Shown piece after piece: positions 39,872 to 49,905 of a stretch of 64,000 bases of DNA; positions within the stretch are counted from its first letter, which is position 1; each line of letters begins with the position of its first letter. Origin of the DNA: Cranoglanis bouderius (lineage: Eukaryota; Chordata; Actinopteri; Siluriformes; Cranoglanididae); the NCBI GenBank assembly GCA_023630585.1, contig CM042565.1:7603013-7667012 (forward strand), given 5' to 3'. Made by a program: the position numbers and the translations under genes. Below the pieces are notes generated by a model. That model saw only the letters and a list, made by a program, of their open reading frames with translations. It was not told where the DNA came from and searched no databases.

Positions 39872-41380
39872 CAGGTGCATCTCAATAAATTAGAATGTCA
39901 TGGAAAAGTTCATTTATTTCAGTAATTCAACTCAAATTGTGAAACTCGTGTATTAAATAAATTCAATGCACACAGACTGAAGTAGTTTAAGTCTTTGGTT
40001 CTTTTAATTGTGATGATTTTGGCTCACATTTAACAAAAACCCACCAATTCACTATCTCAACAAATTAGAATACTTCATAAGACCAATAAAAAAAACATTT
40101 TTAGTGAATTGTTGGCCTTCTGGAAAGTATGTTCATTTACTGTACATGTATTCAATATTTGGAAGGGGCTCCTTTTGCTTTAATTACTGCCTCAATTCGG
40201 CGTGGCATGGAGGTGATCAGTTTGTGGCACTGCTGAGGTGGTATGGAAGCCCAGGTTTCTTTGACAGTGGCCTTCAGCTCATCTGCATTTTTTGGTCTCT
40301 TGTTTCTCATTTTCCTCTTGACAATACCCCATAGATTCTCTATGGGGTTCAGGTCTGGTGAGTTTGCTGGCCAGTCAAGCACATCAACACCATTGTCATT
40401 TAACCAACTTTTGGTGCTTTTAGCAGTGTGGGCAGGTGCCAAATCCTGCTGGAAAATGAAATCAGCATCTTCAAAAAGCTGGTCAGCAGAAGGAAGCATG
40501 AAGTGATCCAAAATTTCTTGGTAAACATGTGCAGTGACTTTGGTTTTCAAAAAACACAATGGACCAACAGCAGCAGATGACATTGCACCCCAAATCATCA
40601 CAGACTGTGGAAACTTAACACTGGACTTCAAGCAACTTGGGCTATGAGCTTCTCCACCCTTCCTCCAGACTCTAGGACCTTGGTTTCCAAATGAAATACA
40701 AAACTTACTCTCATCTGAAAAGAGGACTTTGGACCACTGGGCAACAGTCCAGTTCTTCTTCTCCTTAGCCCAGGTAAGACGCCTCTGACGTTGTCTGTGG
40801 TTCAGGAGTGGCTTAACAAGAGGAATACGACAACTGTAGCCAAATTCCTTGACACGTCTGTGTGTGGTGGCTCTTGATGCCTTGACCCCAGCCTCAGTCC
40901 ATTCCTTGTGAAGTTCACTCAAATTCTTGAATCGATTTTGCTTGACAATCCTCATAAGGCTGCGGTTCTCTCGGTTGGTTGTGCATCTTTTTCTTCCACA
41001 CTTTTTCCTTCCACTCAACTTTCTGTTAACATGCTTGGATACAGCACTCTGTGAACAGCCAGCTTCTTTGGCAATGAATGTTTGTGGCTTACCTAGTGAA
41101 CCAAACTGAGAGACCATTTTGAAGGCTCAGGAAAACTTTGCAGGTGTTTTGAGTTGATTAGCTCATTGGCATGTCACCATATTCTAATTTGTTGAGATAG
41201 TGAATTGGTGGGTTTTTGTTAAATGTGAGCCAAAATCATCACAATTAAAAGAACCAAAGACTTAAACTACTTCAGTCTGTGTGCATTGAATTTATTTAAT
41301 ACACGAGTTTCACAATTTGAGTTGAATTACTGAAATAAATGAACTTTTCCATGACATTCTAATTTATTGAGATGCACCTG
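39872..41380 (-). mobile_element. complete Tc1-like transposon, about 200-bp inverted ends, open transposase
   Basis: The element starts 'caggtgcatctcaataaatt' and ends with the complement, flanked by TA at 39870-39871 and 41381-41382; total 1509 bp. The ends are inverted repeats of about 200 bp (39872-40075 against 41183-41380) that look identical or nearly so by eye, meaning little time for decay. The single gene (40152-41117, minus) is uninterrupted. A deletion derivative of the same family is at 22834-23748. The element lies between ptges and the Gypsy relict. Confidence 0.95.
40152..41117 (-). CDS. Tc1/mariner transposase, apparently intact (321 aa, DD34E)
   Basis: The enzyme cuts out and inserts its own element at TA by a DDE mechanism in the nucleus. 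The start codon at 41117-41115 has an in-frame TGA twelve bases before it, so the start is well fixed. An HTH (AKEAGCSQSAVSKHVNRK) lies at residues 16-33. A basic, NLS-like linker (GRKKCGRKR) lies at 36-44. A second HTH-like stretch with RRVKEFGYSCR lies near 87-97. The catalytic triad is Asp135 in LFSDESKF, Asp225 in FQQDLAPAH and Glu260 in NPIENLW, with 34 residues between the last two. The protein ends AKGAPSKY. Length is close to the usual 340. No stop, shift or missing catalytic residue is seen. Activity is inference. Confidence 0.95.
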   Translation of the reverse strand: MVSQFGSLGKPQTFIAKEAGCSQSAVSKHVNRKLSGRKKCGRKRCTTNRENRSLMRIVKQNRFKNLSELHKEWTEAGVKASRATTHRRVKEFGYSCRIPLVKPLLNHRQRQRRLTWAKEKKNWTVAQWSKVLFSDESKFCISFGNQGPRVWRKGGEAHSPSCLKSSVKFPQSVMIWGAMSSAAVGPLCFLKTKVTAHVYQEILDHFMLPSADQLFEDADFIFQQDLAPAHTAKSTKSWLNDNGVDVLDWPANSPDLNPIENLWGIVKRKMRNKRPKNADELKATVKETWASIPPQQCHKLITSMPRRIEAVIKAKGAPSKY

Positions 41381-41529
41381 TATATTCCCCAGGTCAGAGA
41401 CTTCATTTATTTATTCAAATAATTGGGAGAATGATCGAATGACACATAATTTTTAACATATGGTGAACCTGTAGTACAATTTGATAAATGATAAACCTCT
41501 GTTCATAGCAGTTGTTGATTTATTTAGTT

Positions 41530-44500
41530 TTATACAGACTATCACATAATGGAGGCGAAGACAGATGCAGTTGCAGGTAAAGCAGTTTTAATGAAACCAG
41601 TCAAACAAATCCAAAATGAGAGGCAGGTTTAAGGTCAAACAGGCAATGGTCAGGCGATCAGCAAACAGAATAAACTAGGCAGGACAGAGGCAAACAATGG
41701 TAAACAAAGCAGGTCAAACCAGAGAATCAATCGATAACAAATGGCTTGGTATATTCAGGTGCACAATGACAAAAGTGAGCATATACTTCGCAATCTGGTT
41801 AAGAATGAAAGTGCCCAATCAGAAACTTGGTGACTGTGAGCTGGGGAGCATGTGTGTGATGTGAGGGATGTAGTCCGAAGTGGCCATGTTTCTAGGCTGC
41901 GGTGTCTGCTGGGAAATGGCCAAGGGAGCTCACTCTGGGAGCACTGCTTTCCTGGGCCAGGGCCAGGGCCAGGGTGTTCTGGGTGATTTATGTGAAAGTC
42001 ATGACACAGGTTGGGGTCGAGGATGTCGTGTGCTGGAACCCACCATTGTTCCTCTGGGCCATACCCATCCCATTCAATGAGGTATTCCAGCCTGCCATTC
42101 TTGTGATGGGGGTTTAGAATGGACTTGACCAGGTAGGCTGGCTGGCCCTCGATGTCCAGAGGAGCGGGTAGAGTGGCAGGCAGGATGTCGGTGTCGAGCG
42201 GACCAGGAACGACTAACTTTAAGTGGGAGACGTGGAAGGACGGGGCTATGCAACTGTGACAAGGTAAATCCAGTTTATAGGTGACTTCATTTATTTGTCT
42301 GAGAATTTTGAATGGGCCAGTGTACCTGGGGCTGAGCTTTTTACAGGTGTGGGGCTGTCTCATGTCTCTGGTGGCAAGCCAGACTTGGTCTCCATGTTGA
42401 TAGTGAGGGTATTCACTATGCCAATGGTCTGTGCTCTCTTTGTAGGTTCTGGTGGCTTGCTCCAGTCGCTGGTGCGTGCTCTCCCAGACCTGTTCACTCC
42501 ACCAAAAGTCATCCACAGCTGGCGAGTTAGTGCGGTTTGGTAGCCAAAGGGGGTTGGTAGCCCAGCACACACTGGAAAGGGGTAAGCTTCATGGCTGAGT
42601 AGCAGAGGGAGTTTTGGGCATACTCCGCCCATGGCAGGAACTGGGCCCAGTCCTCTGGGTTGGCTGTGCCAAAGGTGCGGAGAAACCATCTGACCATCTG
42701 GTTCATTCGCTCTACCTGGCCATTGGCTTGTGGATGATACCCTTAATTTAAGTTTACAGTTACCCCCTATTTCTCCATGAAGCTAGACCACACATGGGAG
42801 GTGAACTGAGGGCCCTGGTCACTAACTATTTCCTATGGGATCCCAAAATACCTGAATATGTGACAAAAGCGGAGTTTGGATGTAGCATAGGCAGAGGGGA
42901 TGTTAGGGAGCAGGATCAGACGCAGTGTTACCTTGGGATTCTGGCAGGTCTGTGAGGAAATTGATAGCTAAATGTGACCAGGGCCATTGTGGTGTGGGCA
43001 GTGGGAGAAGTTTGCCTGCTGGTAGGGTTTGAGGTACCATTGCCTGGGTGCATGGAGCAGGAAGACACAGCATGGTGCACATCAGCAAACATGCATGGCC
43101 ACCAGTACTTCTCCTGCAGGATTGGTAAGTGCGCTGGGTGCCAGGGTGGCCAGTTGCTACAGAGGTATGTGCCCAGGTGATAAGTTTGGCTCACAACTGG
43201 TCGGGAATGAAGAGCTTGTTCGGGGGGCATGAATGTTGAATTTGCTGCCAAGGTGTGCGTGAAATGGCCCAATCCAGTTCTCAGTCTATGGTGCCCATGA
43301 TGCAGTGGAAAGTGGAAGAATGAACTCCTCCTCACTCTCACTAGGGTCAGTAGAGAGTGCATCTGGTGTTCTTAGAGCTGGGGCAATATGACAGGGTGAA
43401 CTGGAATCAGGCGAAGAACAGGGACTAGCGAGCTTCAGACACTTCAGGGACCAGGTTTCAGATGCTTGGCTGTGTTCAGGTATTCAAGGTTCTTATGGTC
43501 TGTGAAGATCACAAATGGATGGACAGCCCCCTCGAACCAATGTCGCCACTCCTCCAGGGCAAGTTTGACAGCCAACAGCTCCCAGTTGCTGACCTCATAA
43601 TTTTTCTCTTCTGTGAGAAGAAGGTGACAGGATGGGGCTTGGGTTTGTCCCCGAATCACTGTGAGAGGATGGCTCCGACTCCCATTTTGGAGCCCACAAC
43701 AAAGGGCTTAGATGGGTCTGGGTACTTGAGGATGTGGGCTGTGATGAATGCAGTCTGAGCTGGGTCAGGGCTTGTTCTGAGACAGGATTCCATGTTAGGC
43801 ACTTCATATTTCCACTGAGCTCTGATGTCAAGTGGTGGGTGATGGTAGAAATTGGCAAAACCCAAGAAGCTCTGCAAGTCCTTAACTGTACAGGGCATAG
43901 GCCAGTCAACAATGGCAGCCACCTTAGACTGGTCTATAGTGACTCCACCTGGGCTGATTACGTAGCCCAAGAACGAGATGGTGGAATTCACACTTCTCCC
44001 CCTTGATGTACAACTGGTGTTACAAAAGACGTTGCAGGACCTGGTGAACATGGCGGACATGATCGTCAATCGTTAATGATCGTGATGACATATCTGCCCG
44101 GTATGTCCGTCAAGACATCATTAATGAAACACTGGAATACTGAGGGGCACTAGAGAGCCCATATGGCATTACACAGTATTTGAAGTGGCCAGAGGTAGTG
44201 CTAAAGCCATCTTCCATTTGCCCCTCTCTCTGATGTGCACCAGGTTGTATCTACTGTCCACTGTCCACTGTATCCAAGTCTACCTTGATAAAGATTTGAG
44301 CTAATGAACTAAGGGCAGAGGATACTGGTACTTGACAGTGCAGGAATTGAGACCCCGGTAATCAATGCATGTTCGGAGGCCGCCTGGTGCAGGCATCAGT
44401 GGGCTGGGTGCGGAGTGCGGTGTACAGGCTTGCATGGTTGTAGCGAGGGCTTGGGAGAGAAGATTCACCTTGGCGTTAAGATCTGCTAAATGTCACTGCT

Positions 44501-44580
44501 GCTCTCCATAAGCTGCCCGTGAGCCATGATGGCTTGCCGAGAAATACAGTTTGTGGATTGCTGTGACCTGATAAAGACAA
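41530..44580 (-). mobile_element. Ty3/Gypsy chromovirus relict, internally deleted
   Basis: On the minus strand, in order from right to left, lie a short gag-like start (near 44520), RT remnants (about 44390-43660), RNase H (complement of 43444-43659, with FTDHKNLEYL), an integrase zinc/core remnant (about 43360-42900) and the integrase C-terminus with a chromodomain (complement of about 41950-42570; YTGPFKILRQI, EYLIEWDGYGPEEQWWVP). Stops and shifts are frequent. Protease and most of gag are missing. The 3' end (about 41530-41870) looks like an LTR, with a poly(A)-like 'attaaaactgc' on the minus strand, but its borders are blurred and no 5' LTR is seen. It is an old, dead retroelement. Confidence 0.85.
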
Positions 44581-44639
44581 AAATGCACATTGTTTTGCAT
44601 TGTTTATGATTACTAAATATTACATAACAAATGTCCCCT

Positions 44640-45660
44640 GTTAAAATTTCAGTTTTTCTGATGTAAAAAATTAAACCAGCATAAAATCTTTTTTTTTTAC
44701 CTTTAATGTGATATAGTAATCAACAAATTTCAAGTGAAAAACAAATACAAACATTTTATGGGGAAAAAAGAAAAAAAAAGTGATTGAACTATCAATCGTA
44801 AAGAGTTACAAAGCCATTTCTAAGGCTCTGGGACTCCAGCAAGCCATAATGAGCCACTAATCTCCAGATGGAAAAAACCTGAAACAGTGCTGAATCTTCC
44901 CAGAAATTTAACAAGGGAGAACTCGGAGGTGGATGCTTGTGCAGAACATCTTTATTGGGTTAACACAGGGAACAGGCTCAAGGAAACAGACATAAGGGAC
45001 AAACACAAGGAGTAGACACACTAGAAACCAGGATTATCAGAACTAAATAAACAAGTGCTAAATAATCAGAAATGTAGTGCAAATAACACAAGCATAACAA
45101 ACACAAGAAAACCAGAAACTCAAACATAACCTGTCATGAGTTAATGCTCCAGCAACTAAAGAAGAAACACAGTGAACTTAAATAGAGCACTAACCAATCA
45201 GGGAAATAAGAAACACATGAGTATGGTTAAACAGAAAATGGAGAGAGATGGAACTACTCCTGGGAGGCCATGACAAGAAACGGTTGGCCTACCAAAATTC
45301 CTCCAGGAGCACATCACCAACTCATCCAGAAATCACAAAAGAACCCATCAGAGAGGGTTCTCATCTTCTCTCTAGAAGTGCATTCTAATGTAGAAGGTCT
45401 GGTTATCAGTCCATGATCTGAAGCTGAAGTGTAATTGGGTTACACAGCAAGACAATGATCTGACACACAAGGGCAAGTCCACCAATGAATGGCTCAACAA
45501 AATGAAGGTTTTGGAGTTGGTTAAAGTGCTGTGCTCTGAAACCTTAAACAGGCAGTTCATGCTTAAAAGCCCTCCAATGTAGCTGAATTAAAGCAATTCT
45601 GCAAAGAAGAGATAACATATGCAAGACTGAAACCACACTGGTTTCATATATAAGCACTCT
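44640..45660 (+). mobile_element. Tc1-like relict, interrupted by a solo LTR
   Basis: The plus strand before 44906 (KAISKALGLQQATM, sense near 44812-44850) and after 45276 (AYQNSSRSTSPTHPE, near 45290) reads as one Tc1 transposase. The later part has 'SKTMIXHTRASPPMNGSTK' in place of the second catalytic region and a C-terminus to about 45650. Many stops are present. The two halves join at the target duplication of the LTR. Confidence 0.65.
44907..45275 (-). mobile_element. probable solo LTR in a Tc1 relict
   Basis: 369 bp flanked by AGAAA at 44902-44906 and 45276-45280, as left by integrase. On the minus strand it starts TGTCATGGCC and holds a TATA-like CTATTTAAG (near 45180). AATAAAGATG lies near 44950, shortly before the end. 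The terminal CA is not perfect (the end reads TTAAA), so decay or another border is possible. No internal retroelement sequence is attached. Confidence 0.6.
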
Positions 45661-45678
45661 GCACTTGCTTTCACAGCC

Positions 45679-45683
<5 letters not shown>

Positions 45684-45737
<54 letters not shown>
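45684..45737. repeat. (GT)n microsatellite
   Basis: About 27 GT units. Confidence 0.95.
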
Positions 45738-46585
45738 TGTATATATGCAGTGGTGAACTTTCAGACTGACACTGTAGCTCTTATGTTATCTTGATCTTGA
45801 TCTTATCAAGATTTATAATTATGCAAGCATTTTGTCACATTTCTAATCATGTTCCTAGAACTGAGATGAGCATCACTGCTGATTAAGATCTATGTGATTC
45901 CTGGGCAAATTACTGCTGATGTGAAGGTGATCAGAGCTGTGGAGTGTGAATGGTTCAACTTGCCATACAAAGTGTTCATACTTGAAAGTTAGCCTATAAT
46001 TTCTGACTGCCATTACATTGTAACTTGAGGAAGCCTTACTTTATCAAAGGAACCACAGGTCTAATGTGGCTGGATTGCTTTAAGAAACTATGCACTGCCA
46101 AAGTGTCACTAGTCAAAAACTGTGAAATCTGCATTTTTCTCGATGAATAAAATGCTCCAGGGCCCATGTTATTAAGAGAGTGTGAATGGTATTTGTGTGG
46201 TAGGGTGGAGTTGTGTATAAGCCTGCAATGCACTCCTATGGAAAAAGCTAAAATTTAGCCCTCTTTGGGTTTGTCCTTCTGGAGCCATTAAACCTTTTAT
46301 GTAGAACCCTACAACACAACTCTTGTGAAAGGGAAACCCTACAACAGGGGGTTTGTCTTACACAGGAGTTAGAAATATTGGCCACCCAAACCCCTTTAAA
46401 AAGTATATAACACATTATATTATGTATAATGAATAATGCATGTTCATTAACCGAGTCAAAAATAGTCTACAGGGTGATTGTCTGTATTTGTGTATTATTA
46501 AAAGAACATTCCCTGTTCATTTCCAGTTCATCATGAGACTCTGTGTAATTGAGTAGCATAAAATATGTAACACAAAACAGATGAA
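45738..46585. other. intergenic DNA, nothing recognised
   Basis: No coding region or known repeat that I can name. Confidence 0.4.
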
Positions 46586-47384
46586 TGTTACAAAACCAGG
46601 AAGGGGGGAAGCAGGATGCACTTGCAGGGGAAAGTGGTCAGTTTATTAGGCACAGTACAAATAAAAGGAACATTCAAAAGAAAGGGGACAGTCCAACAAA
46701 AATCCAAAAAATAAACAAGACCAAAATCCCAAAAAACACTAGGGCAGTAATTCCAAACAGGTTAGATACTTATCTGAACACTTACAGGGCAAAAATCCAG
46801 GAAATCATGAAACTGTAATCCAAAGGCTTACAGGGCAAAACTCCAGGAAGTAACGAGGCAGGAATCCAAGAACCCGGGAACGCCGGGTAAACAAAAACAT
46901 AAGACAAAACCACAGGAACCAGGGAACGCCTGGTAAACAAAAACAGAGAAAGCACTTTGGTTCGTTGCTATCTTTAATTATATTTCGTTACGTCTACATC
47001 AATACTAGATCATTCTTAAACACTTTCAGTTACTTCCAAATCAATACTAAATCAATAATCCGCGACAAAGCGGACACAAACAGGGGCTTAAGTAACAGAG
47101 GTAATCCTAAAGCAAACAAGATCAAATAAGCGACACCTGGAAACGATAATCAGAAAATAACGGGAGAACAAATGACGGAACATGAATCAAAACCAAAAGG
47201 ACCAATAAGGAAGCGGGGGCAAAGACATGACGTGACCAAAAACAAACGAGCACATGGCAAAGTAAAAAAAACTAGAGTTCATGAATTAGTCCAGAGAGTT
47301 TTTATGAATCGCGCTGGAATGCGCTCCGTGGAATGCGGAAGGGCGCTGCTCCGCCAGCAGCACAGCAAGAGGGAGATGCTAACA
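46586..47384 (-). mobile_element. 3' LTR of a retroelement
   Basis: The segment begins TGTTA (46586-46590) and ends TAACA (47380-47384), giving TGTTA...TAACA on both strands. On the minus strand a TATA-like TACTTAAG lies near 47090, and the poly(A) signal AATAAA is the complement of 46642-46647, close to the end, as in an LTR with U3-R-U5 order. Directly next to it, at 47385-47400, the minus strand reads a purine tract (CTTTGGGGGGGGGCTC), in the place expected for the plus-strand primer. This marks it as the 3' LTR of an element extending to the right. No second LTR is seen. Confidence 0.7.
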
Positions 47385-49700
47385 GAGCCCCCCCCCAAAG
47401 GCGTATCTCCCGAAGCACCGAAAGTTTTGCCTGTTCTGGCGGACCCGGGCCCCTGGGCAGGATTACAACATCTGCCCCCCAGGACCCGAGGCTGGCAAAG
47501 GTCAATGTCCCAAGGCCAGAGCAGAGTGTGTCGCGTTGTCCCTGGGAACTTGGATGAGAACTTGGATGAGAACTTGGATGAGAACTTGGAGCGGTGCTTG
47601 AACCGGTGCTTGGCCTGGATCTCGGAGCTGCGCGTGATCAGGTGCTTGGCCTGGACCTCGGAGCTGCGCGTTATCAGGTGCTTGGCCTGGACCTCCGAGC
47701 TGTGCGTGACCTGGCGCTGGGCCTGGATCTCGGAGCTGCACGTGACCTGGCGCTTGGCCTGGACCTCGGAGCTGTGCGTGATCGGGTGCTTGGCCTGGAC
47801 CTCGGAGCTGCACATGACCTGGCGCTGGGCCTGGACCTCCGAGCTGCGCGTGACCTGGTGCTTGGCCCGGAACCCGGACTGGAACCAGGACTGGACTTAT
47901 ATTTGGCACCTGGATTAGGGACAGACTCAGAGACAGACTTGGAAATAGACTGGGGAATGGGACAGAGGACAGGACAGAAAACTGGACAGAGGATAGGACA
48001 GAGACTAGGACAGAGGCTAGGACAGAGAACTGGGTAGGGAACTGGACAGAGGACTGGACAGAGGACTGGACAGAGGACTGGACTGGAAATTGAATAGTCT
48101 ACAAAATCAAAACTTTGACCCGGAACAGACTTGATAACCTGATTCAAAGCAGAAATGGGTACAGAGCTGGAAATCAAACCGGAAGCAGAGCTAGACTTCA
48201 AAGGGGAACCAGAGCTGGAAATTAAAGTGGAGACAGGGCTCGAAACAGAGCTGGAAATTAAAGTGGAGACAGGGATGGAGACAGGGCTGGAGACAGGGCG
48301 GGAAACAGGGCGGGAGACAAAATCTGAAACTGGACTGGAAACTGAGCTAGGAAGGTAACAGGAGACAGAGGAGGAGACAGAGGAGGAGACAGAGAAGGAG
48401 ACAGAGGAGGAGACAGGATCATGTGCAGAACTGGAAACTAGGCTAGGGACAGCACCGTAAACAAAATCTAGAATGGAGCTGGGAACAGAGCTGGGAACGG
48501 AGCTGGGAATTAACTCAGCAACCGAACTGAGAACTAATGCAAAAATAGGGCTAGAAGTTAATCAAAAACAGAGCTGGCAACTAAATCAAAAACTGGGTTG
48601 GAAACTGGGCTGGAGACAGAGTTGGAGACAGGGTTGGAGACAGGACTGGGACCAGGAACAGGAACAGGACCGGGAACAGGACCGGGAACTAGATCAGAAA
48701 TTGACCTTGGAATAGGGCAGAAACCTGGACATGGACTTAGACATGGACTAGGAATAGGGCAGGAAACTGGACATGGACTAGGAATAGGGCAGGAACCTGG
48801 ACATGGACATGGACATGGACTAGGGCAGGAACCTGGACATGGACTAGGACTAAGGCAGGAACCTGGACATGGACTTGGACATGGACTAGGACTAGGGCAG
48901 GAAACTGGACATGGACTTGGACATGGACTAGGAATAGGGCAGGAACCTGGACATAATTTTGCGCAAAAACATGGGCTAGAACTTGGAAAGGAGGTCATCC
49001 CATGGACCTTTGACATAGACTCGGCTTGAGAAGAGGTCATCCTGTGGATCTCTGACATGAGCAGGACAGGCGAGGAGGTTTTCTCTTTAACTTCTGGCCG
49101 GATCGTGGCCTGGGCGTAGGTCTCCTCGTGGGCCTCCGATGTGAGCAGGACAGGAGAGGAGGTTTTCTCTTGAACCTCTGGCAGGAACGTGGCTGGAACG
49201 GAGCACCCCACTTGGGTCTCCGACAGGGACGGGACAGGAATGGAGGTCTCCTCGTGGACCTCAGGCATGAACAGGACAGAAGTGGAGGTTTCCTCGTGAA
49301 CCTCCAAGAGCAACTCAGCTGAAGGGACCTCCTGCTGGGTCTCTGGCTGGAGCTCAGGGCTGGAGGTTGCCACGTTAACCTCCAGGAGCAGCTCCGTTGA
49401 GGAGACCTCCTGCTGGGCCTCCTGCTGGAGCTCGGGGCTGGAGGTTGCCACGTTTATCTCCAGGAGCAGCTCTGTTGAGGAGACCTCCTGCTGGGCCTCC
49501 TGCTGGAGCTCGGGCTGGAGGTTGCCACGTTTACCTCCAGGAGTAGCTCTGTTGAGGAGACCTCCTGCTGGGCCTCCTGTTGGAGCTCAGGGCTGGAGGT
49601 TGCCACGTTAACCTCCAGGTGCAGCCACATTGAAGAGACCTCCTGCTGGGTCTCCGGCTGGAGCTCGGGGCTGGAGGTTGCCATGTTAACTCTAATTAAT
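47385..49700 (-). mobile_element. internal region of an LTR element made of coding-period tandem repeats
   Basis: Reading the minus strand from right to left, four repeat blocks follow each other. First come about five 78-bp units (49690-49300, 26 residues, NVATSSPELQQEAQQEVSS). Then about eight 42-bp units (49320-48990, 14 residues of the type EVHEETSxPVLFMP). A block of hexamer-based 30, 36 and 42-bp units follows (48960-48600, Cys-Pro-Ser rich), then irregular acidic/Arg-type repeats (48500-47940). Last are about seven 36-bp units (47870-47606, 12 residues, HAQLRGPGQAPD). All clear periods are multiples of three. The longest frame is the complement of 48558-49451. Shifts near 49510 and stops in 48200-48560 break a single reading. 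The block ends at the polypurine tract of the LTR. I do not recognise the protein. Confidence 0.6.
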
Positions 49701-49704
49701 TCTG

Positions 49705-49905
49705 TTAATTCTGTCCCAACTTTTTTTGAGTATGTTGAAGGCATCAAATTCTAAATTTGTTTATATTTACAAAATACAATTAAGTTGATCAGTGAAAACA
49801 TTGAATATCTTAAAGTTTCAAGAGACTTGACAAATCACAGATTTTTGTTTTTATTGCATTTTAGAAAAAATCCCAACTTTTCTGGAAATGGGGTTGTATT
49901 TATAT
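49705..49905 (+). mobile_element. single end of a Tc1/mariner element
   Basis: About 200 bp matching the right end (about 4640-4840) of the element at 3363-4839: 'ctgtcccaactttttttgag' and 'caagagacttgacaaatcac', ending 'tctggaaatggggttgta'. No transposase part is attached. It cuts off the LTR element on this side, which explains the missing 5' LTR. Confidence 0.75.

Noticed and set aside
47172..48037. Long plus-strand open frames (up to 248 codons)
   Set aside because: They are by-products of tandem units whose lengths are multiples of three; the minus strand fits the LTR and purine tract better.
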